Below, piece by piece: positions 7,591 through 17,300 of a DNA stretch of 64,000 nt. Every line of letters starts with the position of its first letter. Position 1 is the first letter of the stretch. This DNA comes from Cladocopium goreaui (taxonomy: Eukaryota; Sar; Dinophyceae; Suessiales; Symbiodiniaceae), in NCBI GenBank assembly GCA_947184155.2, contig CAMXCT020000803.1, positions 145,427 to 209,426 of the forward strand, given 5' to 3'. The notes under the pieces are model-generated. The model saw only the letters and a list, made by a program, of their open reading frames with translations. It searched no databases and was not told where the DNA came from. Made by a program: the position numbers and the translations under genes.

Positions 7591-9899
7591 AAGTTCGCAT
7601 TTTTCCATGAGATAGGAAGGCGTAATAAAAGACATAAAATGGCTATCACTGATGCACTCAAACCGATTATAGTTGTCTCCTGGAACATCAAGAGGTCATC
7701 AACGTAGAGAAATGATGCATGAGGAAGATAGCAAAACCGGTGAAATAGTCTCTGAAATGCGCCTCCCAACCGGGACCAAAAATGTGCACTCACCACTGCA
7801 CCGAATGGGCACACCTTGTAATAGTAAATCTGGCCTTGAAATTTAAAGCAAAGAAAACCCCGATACCGGGGATGAACAGCCATTTGTTTATGGGCACTTT
7901 TTACGTCAAAAGATAACCCAGAGATTTTTCGATTGGAACCACGCAAAGGGTATGACCGTACCACATCACGTGCAGTCGGAAGGGAAGCTTTCTCAGGAAT
8001 TCGACTTTGGGGGTTAACGCCACATATAGTGGAATCGAGAACTAATCTGGGGGGACGTGAATCACTTAAGGCTAAGCCTAGCTTGCCTAAGGCTAAACCA
8101 TGTTGAAAGTGAGTCTGGGCGTCCTCCAATGTGCCATCAAACTTCGCGACCCATCCAGCATCGACTTCCTTATCGATCAATTCCTGGACCGTGGCAGGAT
8201 CGTCTTCAGCGGATTGCCAATCAGTATGATGAACTGATAACAATGGAGGGTCATACGGAGTGTCCGTTTGATGCATAGGGAAACATCGAGATGGGGTTAT
8301 GTCTTCATCAATACCCAGTGGAACGCCAGCAATCAAATAGTCAAACAGAGCATGATCTGGATCATCCATGCACCGGCACAACTGTTGCAAAATATGAAGA
8401 CATAACTGCTGATCTGGTGGGATGGACCAATCTGGTTCAACTCCTTGGGCCAGCAAAAATTCTTCAAGCAGTGTTTTAAATGGCTGCAGTTGTGCATCTG
8501 AAAATGGTGGTTCCGACTGACGCTCATTGAATGCACGCAAGATTGTCTGGTCCATCCTGGTATCCATAATTAATTTGAAAAAGCTTTTTCTCAACAATTG
8601 AAACGTATCATCGAAACGGTGAGTGCCACTCCAGTCAGCCTGGGAATGAAATCCTGCGCCATCTTGTCTTGCAAATGGTGGAGCGGACACCGATTTCACT
8701 GGGAGATATGTTTCAAATGAGGACATATCCAATTCCAAATTTTGGTCCCTTAAAAGAGGGAGGACTAATTGGGCAAATTGATTGGCTAAATCAGGGGGGT
8801 ATTCTGCCGTGGCTCTACTTAAATATTGGCCGGATGCAGTGCGGGCGCCTGCAATCTGCTGGTGAGCCCCTGGTGGATGCGGACATGTGCAAGCCATCCG
8901 TACCAGGTCAGGGAATGTGGTCGCGAATAACCAATGCTTATGCCAATCTCGTCCAAATTGACACGCTGACATTGATACGCAGGAGCATGATTGCTGTTCT
9001 AGAAATTGCTGGACCGCTGGTTCATCCCAGCTCATCGCTGTTTTGGGTTGCTCTAGGTGTCCGTGTCCACCTGAAGATACGACAACCTGAAGGCATTGGA
9101 TACAACGTATCAGCATGGTAGCACTCTCCTGCACACGCAAGAGTTCCTGGCCTGACAGGCCAGGGACACCATCCAAATGAGATGGAGTACGCAACGCCGG
9201 AGGACCATTGGGAAGCAATTTTAGTCTACTGTACTCACAACAAGAAGGTGATGCACCTGCGTAAGCTACGATTCCTGAAGCACAAAGTCTCAACAACTGT
9301 TCAAATTGAAACGAATCAAGTAAGTCATCTGAGCTATGCACCAAGATGTCAAAACGCATCACATCCCCGCGGAGACTGTGGACTGCAGTAGATAATGGTG
9401 AATTTACACCACAGCAAATATCCAGAAAAATCCGCGCACCTGTCAGCTTAGGGGCTACGTAATTATCTGGATTAGGCATAGATGGGGGTATTTTTGCACT
9501 CTGGGTGCTAGGATGTACTTCCTCGGAATGGGTTAAATCGATGCATGGTGCATCGCTAGAAAATTTCGGCAACGGTGCTTGGGCAGGAAATGATAATGCC
9601 TGTGGCAAAGATTGACTGGACGAATGCTCTAGATCAGCTGACTGAGGGATTGCCAGGGGCGGTCCTGCTATCGATGTTGAAACCTGAGGTGAAACTGATG
9701 TCGAACTGCCGGATGATGGTTTTAAACCGTCCTGCATAGACATATCATCATCCACGATATCTATGATATGTGAATTCCCTTGATGTGCATTGTCCCCTAC
9801 CATTGGTGAAACCGAAGTGATACCTGGCAAAATGCCAAACTGATTCGAATGAGATGGATTGGCAATATCATCCATCGAATGTGCATCTGTAGAAGCCAC
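7536..9899 (-). CDS. DIRS-type element: polyprotein with methyltransferase-like domain and reverse transcriptase
   Basis: A 787-codon frame. Residues 1-150 are Ser/Pro-rich and disordered. Residues about 155-385 form a methyltransferase-like module: FLDICCGVNSPLS (motif I-like, 9,408-9,425), ASPSCCEYS (PC/motif IV-like, 9,237-9,248), HLEQPKTAMSW, ACQFG, HKHWLFATT and a late C-x-C-x(5-6)-H cluster. Residues about 530-780 are RT: LVLDSTICGVN, LSFDVKSAHKQM with the first catalytic Asp, CPFGAVVSAHFW and FLYVDDLLMF with the YVDD box. DIRS elements elsewhere often carry a methylase domain, usually adenine-type; this one looks closer to cytosine-methylase layout but is too divergent to assign. The last 15-20 codons are out of frame with the homology. 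Confidence 0.9.
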   Translation of the reverse strand: MASTDAHSMDDIANPSHSNQFGILPGITSVSPMVGDNAHQGNSHIIDIVDDDMSMQDGLKPSSGSSTSVSPQVSTSIAGPPLAIPQSADLEHSSSQSLPQALSFPAQAPLPKFSSDAPCIDLTHSEEVHPSTQSAKIPPSMPNPDNYVAPKLTGARIFLDICCGVNSPLSTAVHSLRGDVMRFDILVHSSDDLLDSFQFEQLLRLCASGIVAYAGASPSCCEYSRLKLLPNGPPALRTPSHLDGVPGLSGQELLRVQESATMLIRCIQCLQVVVSSGGHGHLEQPKTAMSWDEPAVQQFLEQQSCSCVSMSACQFGRDWHKHWLFATTFPDLVRMACTCPHPPGAHQQIAGARTASGQYLSRATAEYPPDLANQFAQLVLPLLRDQNLELDMSSFETYLPVKSVSAPPFARQDGAGFHSQADWSGTHRFDDTFQLLRKSFFKLIMDTRMDQTILRAFNERQSEPPFSDAQLQPFKTLLEEFLLAQGVEPDWSIPPDQQLCLHILQQLCRCMDDPDHALFDYLIAGVPLGIDEDITPSRCFPMHQTDTPYDPPLLSVHHTDWQSAEDDPATVQELIDKEVDAGWVAKFDGTLEDAQTHFQHGLALGKLGLALSDSRPPRLVLDSTICGVNPQSRIPEKASLPTARDVVRSYPLRGSNRKISGLSFDVKSAHKQMAVHPRYRGFLCFKFQGQIYYYKVCPFGAVVSAHFWSRLGGAFQRLFHRFCYLPHASFLYVDDLLMFQETTIIGLSASVIAILCLLLRLPISWKNANLAPLSCGSVGNFTSVQVS

Positions 9900-9929
9900 C
9901 CCAGCATCGTGAGCCTGATCCGTTCCGTG

Positions 9930-11333
9930 TCAGTGAGGAGTTTTATCGTGCATGAGGGCTCCATGGGATTTGTTGCATGCCTCGCCTGATGCCGTTGGGT
10001 ATGCACAGCCATGATGAAATCGGCAATTGGCTCCCATATCACATTTACCAGTTTGAAACCTCATGCATAGTTGTTTCTTTGTACCATTGATGACTGCTTC
10101 AGTCACCCATGCAATCTTTCCCCCGGATTTTCCGGAGGATTTGCCACCTGCTTTCCCCGATTTCCCTTTGGTATATGGGCTCGGCCGTGGAGCTTTGCCA
10201 GAACCCTTGGTCACACCTGAGTCAATACGCTGCTGATATTGTTTGGGAAGTCGAGGTCGTGCTTGCAAAAGGGTGTTGATCTCCGCCCGAATAAATGTAA
10301 CCTCATGGATGGCATCATCGACTGTCCATTGACGTTCCAAAACCAATTCAAATGCGATACCCATGAGTGCCTTGTCGGCGCTCTGTGATTCGAGAATTGT
10401 TGGATTTCTCAGGCCGGTCTCCGATTCATACTTGGCAGTCATCAAATTGATAAACTTCAGAAAGTATTGCTTCATAGTTGCAAGATGAACGACCTCACAC
10501 ATAGCCATTGCATAAGAATATGCTTCAAACATTTGCCTCAGCGCGTGGATGCCAAGGGCGCCGTTTTCAATCGTCAATTCTGGTGGAGAATCAAGCAGGA
10601 GTGAATGCAACTGCAATCCCTCGGCCTTCGCCATGCGATTGGGTCGGGCCGTGGTCAGTTCATCTGATTTTGCTTGGGATAATCTGTATTTCCACGGAAC
10701 CCATTTATAATCATTCTTCGACTTCTGGTGGTGAATCAAGCTCAGTAGCCTGATGCTAGGAGTAGTCTCTGGAAGCAAAACCTCAGCTGGATAGTTCTTC
10801 CTAAAACGTTGTTTGAGATCAGCTACCACTTGGGGTGTCAATTTCGGGGGATAGGTTTCCGACCAACTAGATTGTGATGGAGTGGTCTCCACCATCGCTG
10901 CCCCTGCACTAGGAATCGCTGTTTGTAATGGTGCCGCTGTGGGTTGACACCTCGACCATGCAAGTCTCAAGGCTGATCGTTGAACCGATGTGGTGATATC
11001 AAACAAATCTCCCAGCATGTCTCGGATTTCCTCATCAAACTTCGCTAATGAGGGTGCTGACATCGCAAAAAGCTCTTGATTCCAACCATCATCCCGTAAT
11101 TTGTCAATGAAGGTATCTTGAACACCTGCATCTGCCAATATCGAGAACAGTGGATCCATGTCAAATGTCCCACTCGCGCCGGACAGTGCCCGAAAGTCCC
11201 CGAGACTTACTGAGTCCAATGATATGAGAATGAATGAAACATATAGGAAGCTATCACTTGGAGCCCAATGACATAGTTGGAAATAATGGGTATGCATGCT
11301 TGAACAAAAAAGCAAAACCAAATATGTACACAA
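9930..11333 (-). CDS. DIRS-type element: gag-like protein with CCCH zinc finger
   Basis: 467 codons between the recombinase and RT ORFs, 30 bp upstream of the latter. The central part is helical and resembles retroelement capsid-type proteins in composition (KQRFRKNYPAEVLLPETTPS, then W-rich KWVPWKYRLS). Near the C-terminus a Lys/Gly/Ser-rich tract precedes LCMRFQTGKCDMGANCRFHH, a CCCH finger of the C-x(7)-C-x(5)-C-x(3)-H kind, and a second Cys/His cluster (GEACNKSHGALMH). This suggests an RNA-binding nucleocapsid role. The first about 40 residues look poorly coding, so the true start may be the Met near 11,160. No frame breaks are seen. Confidence 0.8.
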   Translation of the reverse strand: MCTYLVLLFCSSMHTHYFQLCHWAPSDSFLYVSFILISLDSVSLGDFRALSGASGTFDMDPLFSILADAGVQDTFIDKLRDDGWNQELFAMSAPSLAKFDEEIRDMLGDLFDITTSVQRSALRLAWSRCQPTAAPLQTAIPSAGAAMVETTPSQSSWSETYPPKLTPQVVADLKQRFRKNYPAEVLLPETTPSIRLLSLIHHQKSKNDYKWVPWKYRLSQAKSDELTTARPNRMAKAEGLQLHSLLLDSPPELTIENGALGIHALRQMFEAYSYAMAMCEVVHLATMKQYFLKFINLMTAKYESETGLRNPTILESQSADKALMGIAFELVLERQWTVDDAIHEVTFIRAEINTLLQARPRLPKQYQQRIDSGVTKGSGKAPRPSPYTKGKSGKAGGKSSGKSGGKIAWVTEAVINGTKKQLCMRFQTGKCDMGANCRFHHGCAYPTASGEACNKSHGALMHDKTPH

Positions 11334-11743
11334 TTATCCTCATGGGACATGGTTGATAAAAAAAATCTTTGTTTTTTTTTTGGTGCTCAAATGCACCTAG
11401 AGCTGAAGCCAAGATGCAAGGTCAAACGCAATATCACGCAAACTGTCGGTTGCAGGACCGATCTGATGATGCAACAACGCTACATGAATGTGGAATCGCA
11501 AAGATGACCTCTTTGCTCCAATTGTCAGTACACAGCTGACATGCACGCAACGCCAAATGAGTGTGGGGGAAAATTCCCTACCAACTGGTGCAGGCTCATA
11601 TGCAAAAAAAAAAATATATAAAGCTATATCAGTGCATCTGACAATTATGTCCAAAGGGATAACATGCATCATGAAATAACTCCATTCATGGGATTGGAAG
11701 CCAACGCCCTCTCTTTTTTCACAGCGGTGGACAACGCTCACAC

Positions 11744-13870
11744 TTAGGCAATCCTGCCAATGCTTTGGAACCCTTTGCGACAGCCACCATGACTGCACAT
11801 GGATTGACCTGGGGCAATCTCAAACGCGTCGCTTGCAGACACCTGCATCTGAGTCAAGAAGCGGCCACATGCCGTCTTAAGAGATTGACCTTGCCAGCAT
11901 GGAAGGTCGGGTTGTGGTGAGTCCGACATCATCATCACATGCCATGTGCGGCGATGCAGTCCTACAATTGCTTCATCAGCCTCAGTCACAGGCGGTGCAA
12001 CTGATTTCCTGGGAATCTTGGGTTGTCGGGGCTTGGGTTCCTCCACTGAATCCTCGGACGAAGAAGAGGAGGATGATTCCTCACTGGACGAGTCCTCAGA
12101 GAGCACCTCCAAAGGGACATCAGGCAACTTAACCAACTGTTGCAAACCATCGGATTTGTCAAAGCGAAAAAATTGCCATTCCAAATGCCCTTTGTCTTTG
12201 CGAAACCTTTCCAAAGAAAACTGAGGCTCGACCAAAGGTTTCTGTCCTCCGCGGGCCAAAGGAGTGACCGGGCGCCACCCTTGTACGATCTGAGAAATCA
12301 GAGCAGTTTGAACCCTAATACTTCCCAGGATGTCATCACGGGAGTAGAGTTGCACGCTCAGCTGTGCTGGCTTGTGTTTGCCATGGATTCTCCGATCCTC
12401 CTCAGGCAAATTGGCTTGAGCAGCCCATGATAGGACTGTCGCCTTCAATCCGTGTACTGAATAACTTGATGTGTCCAAATCAATTTGAGATCCCTGAGAG
12501 CTCCATGGCAGAGACAAATAAAGCCGCAAGTAATACAGTGCTTCTGCATATGTCATCGCATCATATGGTTGGACAGGAACCCCCTGCGAATCAAAAGCCG
12601 GGATGGCAAAGTCAATGAGGTCCAGGCTGTCTCGACTGTACAACTTGTCTAACGCCTGCAAGTATCGATGAACCCATGTCAATGATCCGCACGACAAAAG
12701 TCCTGACAGCAGGATGCCGAAGGGTGTCGCGGTATTACAAGTCTTTGCTCTCCAAGTCAATCCTCTCAACGTATGGTCATCAAGTTGCCATGACGATAGA
12801 TGAGATCTCTGAAGATCGCTGAATCGTAACCCGGACCAGCACAAAAGGAGAAATCCCCCCAAAATTATAATTTCTTGTACAGGTGTTGCCGATTGCAAAA
12901 TTCTGCGTTCCCAGCGCATGAGGATAAACAGTGGAAAAGGGAGGCTTTCCCGCCTGTCACTTGGTACCTTCTGTTTGTCAAAGGATGAGATCAATGGGCC
13001 AAACATGCATGCCAAAGACTGAATACCCAATTGTTTGTAGGCCCATCGCAATGCCTTAATGGTCACTGAAAATTTGGGTCCGGACCCATCCGATCGGCGG
13101 GCCAAAGCGCCACTCACCAACAGGTCAGCCATTCGAGTCTCTGACATTGTGTCCAAAGATACATGCAAGGCTGAACAAAATTCCACAAATTGTAAAATAC
13201 ATGACATATATCTCACCAGAGTGGTAGCAGCATATTGATTCAAAAACCTCTCGGCATGTTCAACAGGGTAAGCACTCGATTGTATCTGTTGAATGACATT
13301 GGATACCGACTGCAAACATACGGAAATCCTAAGCCACAGGTTCCAGACCATGGGAGAAGTAGCTGCAATGCGAACTCTTGTCAAATCTGATGCACGACGT
13401 GATTGGGAAACCTCCACCGTCTTTGAAGTTCTGGCAGGCTTCGGTGGCATTGGTACCCTGGCTACAGACATTGAAAAAGAACCAGCTTCAGTGCTATCGA
13501 CATCTTCTGATACCATGGTTAAACTGCCAGGGCGCGGCTGAGAAAATTCCGGAACAGGCAAACCCTGAGGAATCTGTTTGTCAGGATACTGCAATGACCC
13601 AATGCTGGACTCACTAGGTGTTGGGCACGGCAAACCACTCGAATGCAGTAAGGGCTCCACACGACGTGATGGCGGTGAACTTGCCGGCATTGATGAATGG
13701 GCCAAGTCAGACACCTGAAACAATGATCGAATTCGGGGTTGTTGTGGGCGTGATGGATGCAATGGCAATGGTTGCGACTTCGGGCTTGGGGTCAAAAATG
13801 ACCACTCTGAAAGCTCTGAAGGAGCACTGGATTCAGCTAAAAAATCGTAGTCAATCTGATACGGATTCAT
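11744..13870 (-). CDS. DIRS-type element: tyrosine recombinase
   Basis: 708 codons. Residues 1-200 are Ser/Pro-rich. From about 205 a core-binding-like helical domain (NQYAATTLVRYMSCILQFVE) is followed by the catalytic domain. WSGLRFSDLQR gives Arg-349; SVHGLKATVLSWAA gives the H-x-x-R box with Lys-476 in place of Arg; RIHGKHK gives the later His; and QLYSRDD gives the nucleophile Tyr-509. The YSRD ending is typical of DIRS-family recombinases. The enzyme would integrate the circular cDNA. A Cys-rich tail follows (LPCWQGQSLKTACGRF, CSHGGCRKGF). It is the first ORF on the coding strand, unlike most DIRS elements where the recombinase is last. The frame is intact. Confidence 0.88.
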   Translation of the reverse strand: MNPYQIDYDFLAESSAPSELSEWSFLTPSPKSQPLPLHPSRPQQPRIRSLFQVSDLAHSSMPASSPPSRRVEPLLHSSGLPCPTPSESSIGSLQYPDKQIPQGLPVPEFSQPRPGSLTMVSEDVDSTEAGSFSMSVARVPMPPKPARTSKTVEVSQSRRASDLTRVRIAATSPMVWNLWLRISVCLQSVSNVIQQIQSSAYPVEHAERFLNQYAATTLVRYMSCILQFVEFCSALHVSLDTMSETRMADLLVSGALARRSDGSGPKFSVTIKALRWAYKQLGIQSLACMFGPLISSFDKQKVPSDRRESLPFPLFILMRWERRILQSATPVQEIIILGGFLLLCWSGLRFSDLQRSHLSSWQLDDHTLRGLTWRAKTCNTATPFGILLSGLLSCGSLTWVHRYLQALDKLYSRDSLDLIDFAIPAFDSQGVPVQPYDAMTYAEALYYLRLYLSLPWSSQGSQIDLDTSSYSVHGLKATVLSWAAQANLPEEDRRIHGKHKPAQLSVQLYSRDDILGSIRVQTALISQIVQGWRPVTPLARGGQKPLVEPQFSLERFRKDKGHLEWQFFRFDKSDGLQQLVKLPDVPLEVLSEDSSSEESSSSSSSEDSVEEPKPRQPKIPRKSVAPPVTEADEAIVGLHRRTWHVMMMSDSPQPDLPCWQGQSLKTACGRFLTQMQVSASDAFEIAPGQSMCSHGGCRKGFQSIGRIA

Positions 13871-14268
13871 CTGCAGATGCGATTGATGGAGTGTCCACTT
13901 GTCGGATGGTCAGAGTCCAAGTCAGCATGAATGTTGAACACTGAGAAAGCTGATATACATCAATCGTGAACTGAAATTGGTCAGTTGTCAAGAAGAACAG
14001 AATCCTCTGAAATAAATGTCGATTCAGCGGAAAAGCTATGACCAGATAAAACCACTGAGGAGGTCCGCGCAACCCACGGGATCGAATGCGACGCAGCATG
14101 CCATCACCCACAACGGGAACCCTGGAAAAAAGTGAAGATAAAGCTGCATTGTGTTGTTGTGACATGGTAATACTAAAAGTGAGACATCCAAACTGCTCAA
14201 AAAAGGGAGAAATGGAAAATGGTGGAACAAAATGATGTTGTAACGCACAACGCCTGCCAAAAAAAAAA

Positions 14269-14386
14269 TGTTTAAAGCAACAAACGCAGAATGCAATGAA
14301 TGTCACCTTGAGCCAAAATGGTTTAGGGGAAAATAGATTTCATGAAGTACCCCCATTTAAACACAACTGAAACAAGTACAGTTATC
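14269..14386 (-). repeat. Split direct repeat B, outer copy (5' end of the DIRS-type element)
   Basis: Matches 5,945-6,062 at offset 8,324 with two substitutions. On the coding strand it is the first 118 bp of the element, so transcription should start in or before it. Confidence 0.9.
14307..14327 (-). promoter_or_regulatory. Spliced-leader-like sequence at the 5' end of the DIRS-type element
   Basis: The minus strand reads CCTAAA followed by CCATTTTGGCTCAAG, then GT. The known dinoflagellate leader has CCGTAG in place of CCTAAA, so 18 of 21 positions match and the last 15 are unbroken. It lies about 60 nt inside the element's 5' end, upstream of the recombinase ORF. The following GT matches the splice-donor position of a leader-RNA gene. 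It may be a relic of a trans-spliced RNA that was reverse transcribed, or a functional mimic. Confidence 0.7.
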
Positions 14387-14387
14387 G

Positions 14388-17300
14388 AACCTTTGGAGAT
14401 TCCATACTCCTCGAACGCACTGTTCAGGTAATCCTGGTCGACAAACAACTGCAAACCTGAGCTTCCCTTCTCTCGGAGGATGGTACGGCCTAGAAACTTC
14501 AATGAACCACCAGACATGGTCACTCGGCCAGTCTCTCGGATCTTGACTTGCTTCTCAAGAGCTTCAAACAGAACACGATACGCAGCCTCGCTGGGCGTGG
14601 CAACCAACAGGTCATCAACATAACAGATGACAAGGATGGGGGCACCTCGCACCATCCCACCGTACAAGCATGGCTCCACAAGTCCAGATCGGATGCCAAC
14701 GCTTTTGACAATCCCATCAAAGAACAGAACCCAAGTCAAACTTGCGATACGAAGTCCATTCAAACCCTTGTAAGCCTCAAGAAAAACCGGTTCATTGTCA
14801 AGTGTGCTGATTGATGATGGAAGCCGGACACAAACCTTCACAGTGAGCGGTGAATTCATGAACGCCTGACTGACGTCAATCGCATAAAGGTTGAAACCTT
14901 TTCCACCAGTCCACATACCCGTTGCCGCTCCCAACAGAAGTCGTAGCGACTCAATCGAGGGTGTGGGGGAAGAAATACCTTCCTGCCTGGCGGTCTTCTG
15001 ACCTTTAGCGAAATCTTTCACGACTATCCGAGCACGAACTCCTTCGTCGGCTTCAGGCTTACTGTTCGTAACCCACCTGCAGGAGATAACTTTGATGTTG
15101 TGCTTCTTGCAAAACTGCAAGGCTTCCTTCTCCTTCATGATACGACCTGCATTCACATGAGTCAATCCCTTGAGCTCTTTGACCATCGCAAGGAAAGTTC
15201 CTTGGGGGTCCAGTTCTTCAAGAGTGGTATCCGAAACAGCTCCTGTTGGCTTCCACAATCGAACCTTGGATCCACATAGCTCAACAACTTCAGAGTCATG
15301 AGCTCCACCTGAAAAACTGATAGACTCAACAGAGAACCGCTCCTCGGAGAGCAGATCGGGAGAAGTCAAACATCCAATCCTGACTCTCTCAGAGCAAAGA
15401 CACACATCGATCATCGGGATCGTCTGTGGCTGTTCAACTTCCATCTCAACATCTTCGGATTGAAATTCTGGAGCGTCTCGCTCCGAAAAGGATGCAGCCT
15501 CAGCTGGTGCAGAACTCGCCTCAAGTGGTAAGTCCATGTCCACATCGGCAAGATCAGCATGTTCGGGACCCAGAGATGGTGAGTAGGGGACGTCTCCACC
15601 TTCACCTGCTTGCTCCAAAGCTTGCTCCACATCCTCAAGCGACGGCTTGATAGGAGTAGACAAGAACTCACCTTGCCTCTTGCGGCACTCAGCCGAATGG
15701 CGGGTGCCAGGAGCATTCATACCTGATTCACAACTCGGACAGTGCCTTGTAGGCAACATTCCAGATGGCAAACCTGGAATCTTTGGTAGTGGCTGTGATG
15801 GTACTGGTACCGCCACTTCTTGGTCATTGGGCTCGGCAAGTGGGAGTTGTTTCTCAGGCACAACGGCTTCTTTGGATCTCTGGTTCCGAAGCCATGTCCA
15901 ATAGCGCTCACAGCACTTCTTGGAGTGTCGACCTTGACGAGTAGCACAAGAACTACAACCTTCGGTCCGTCCATGGGCATCAATCCAATGCCGTGGAGGT
16001 TGCACCTTGTCGGGCAGACGTGCAAAGTCCTCTGGAACGATCTCAATCGGTTCCTGGTCCAAGATGGCGGGTGCAGGTCCAGCAGAGTCCACTGCACGCA
16101 AGAACCTCCCAACCAATTCCAGAGGATACACAATTGGAAAAACGAGCTTCAGGCTCTTCGCTTGGAAAAATTTCAGTTCACCTTCAATTGACGCAACTAC
16201 AAAGTGTGCAAACGAGTTCCTCACAGGATACAGGTATCCAGCAGTCACAAACCTTCCGATGCTGTTCACACTGTCAGGTGTCTCCGCAAGAACCCTAGAA
16301 CAGAACATCGCTGTGACAGCATTCTTCTGATCAACCTGGTTTCTCAGGACCTCTCGTCCACTCAATCCTGTGCCATCCAACTTCGAATGCAAGTTGTGCA
16401 TCGCAATCACGTACCTTGAACTGGCTTCCCAGCCAACCAAACTGTTGACCACGTCAACACCTGCTTTCCCCAATTCGAGTCTCAGTACCGCAAGACCTTC
16501 TTTCAGCTCACGGACTCCACGCTCCACTGAACCAACAGTATCATGGTTCTGGGGACCTGCTTTGCTGACGGTAAATTCTCTTGGAATACCAGCTCTTCTC
16601 AACGTCGTCCCGAGTTCATCGGACGCATCTGACCTGAAATCAATCGGCTTTGGATCTCCAGACAACAGTCCAAACTCTGCCAAGATCTGGCGGACATGTT
16701 GGCCGGTGGTGTCAAGATTCTCGCTCACAGCGCAGACACCCAACAAACCACTGAAACAGTGACGAAACAACAAAAACTTGTACTGCGATCCAACTGTTCC
16801 CAAGAACATGAAGTCAACCTGTACCTCAAGCAAGCGCTCTTTCAAATCTCGCCTGGGTGCTCTGGAAACACCACGGCCCTGTTGACATTCCAAACAATGA
16901 GGGTCATACGGATAATGGCCTCTCAAGATGTGTTGACGCAGTCTCTCCTGGGTTGACAACTCAACCGCACCTACCATACCAACAGTCAAGCCTTGCCCGG
17001 TCCTCACTGACTCCATTGGCACATCAACTTCCATCGGCATGTAGGTATCCTTCAAAGCAGGAACCTGAGATGTTGTCTTCTTGGCTCTCAGCCAGGGACA
17101 TCCTCCCCACAACACCACATCAGTAATCACGGTATTCGACTCTTCATGCCAAAGATAGGTTTCACCTGGCGACTGAACAACTGTCCATCCACGCTTCACA
17201 AGCTGGGTTGTGCTCACAATGTTGTGGCTGGTGGAGCCTACGCAGCACTTCAAACGAAAGTTCTGAGACTTCTTGGAACCAGATCCCGTCTCAAACGCAA

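Larger units (their letters stand above)
5233..14387 (-). mobile_element. DIRS-type (PAT/Ngaro-like) tyrosine-recombinase retrotransposon nested in the copia pol gene
   Basis: Two pairs of direct repeats interleave. A copies lie at 5,233-5,507 and 6,063-6,337 (275 bp); B copies lie at 5,945-6,062 and 14,269-14,386 (118 bp, two mismatches). On the element strand the order is B, ORFs, A, B, spacer, A: the split-direct-repeat layout of PAT/Ngaro-type elements, which have no LTRs or integrase. It encodes a tyrosine recombinase, a zinc-finger gag-like protein and an RT/RNase H polyprotein. There is no target duplication, as expected for insertion by a tyrosine recombinase; the flanks share a single G. 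Termini are accurate to about 1 bp. The RT ORF has one frame switch and one stop, so this copy is probably not autonomous. Confidence 0.92.

Noticed and set aside
11397-11798. 133-codon minus-strand ORF between recombinase and gag
   Set aside because: It overlaps the end of the recombinase in another frame and has no recognisable motif.
13851-14306. 151-codon ORF upstream of the recombinase
   Set aside because: It starts inside repeat B and is Phe/Cys-rich with no domain; likely leader sequence.
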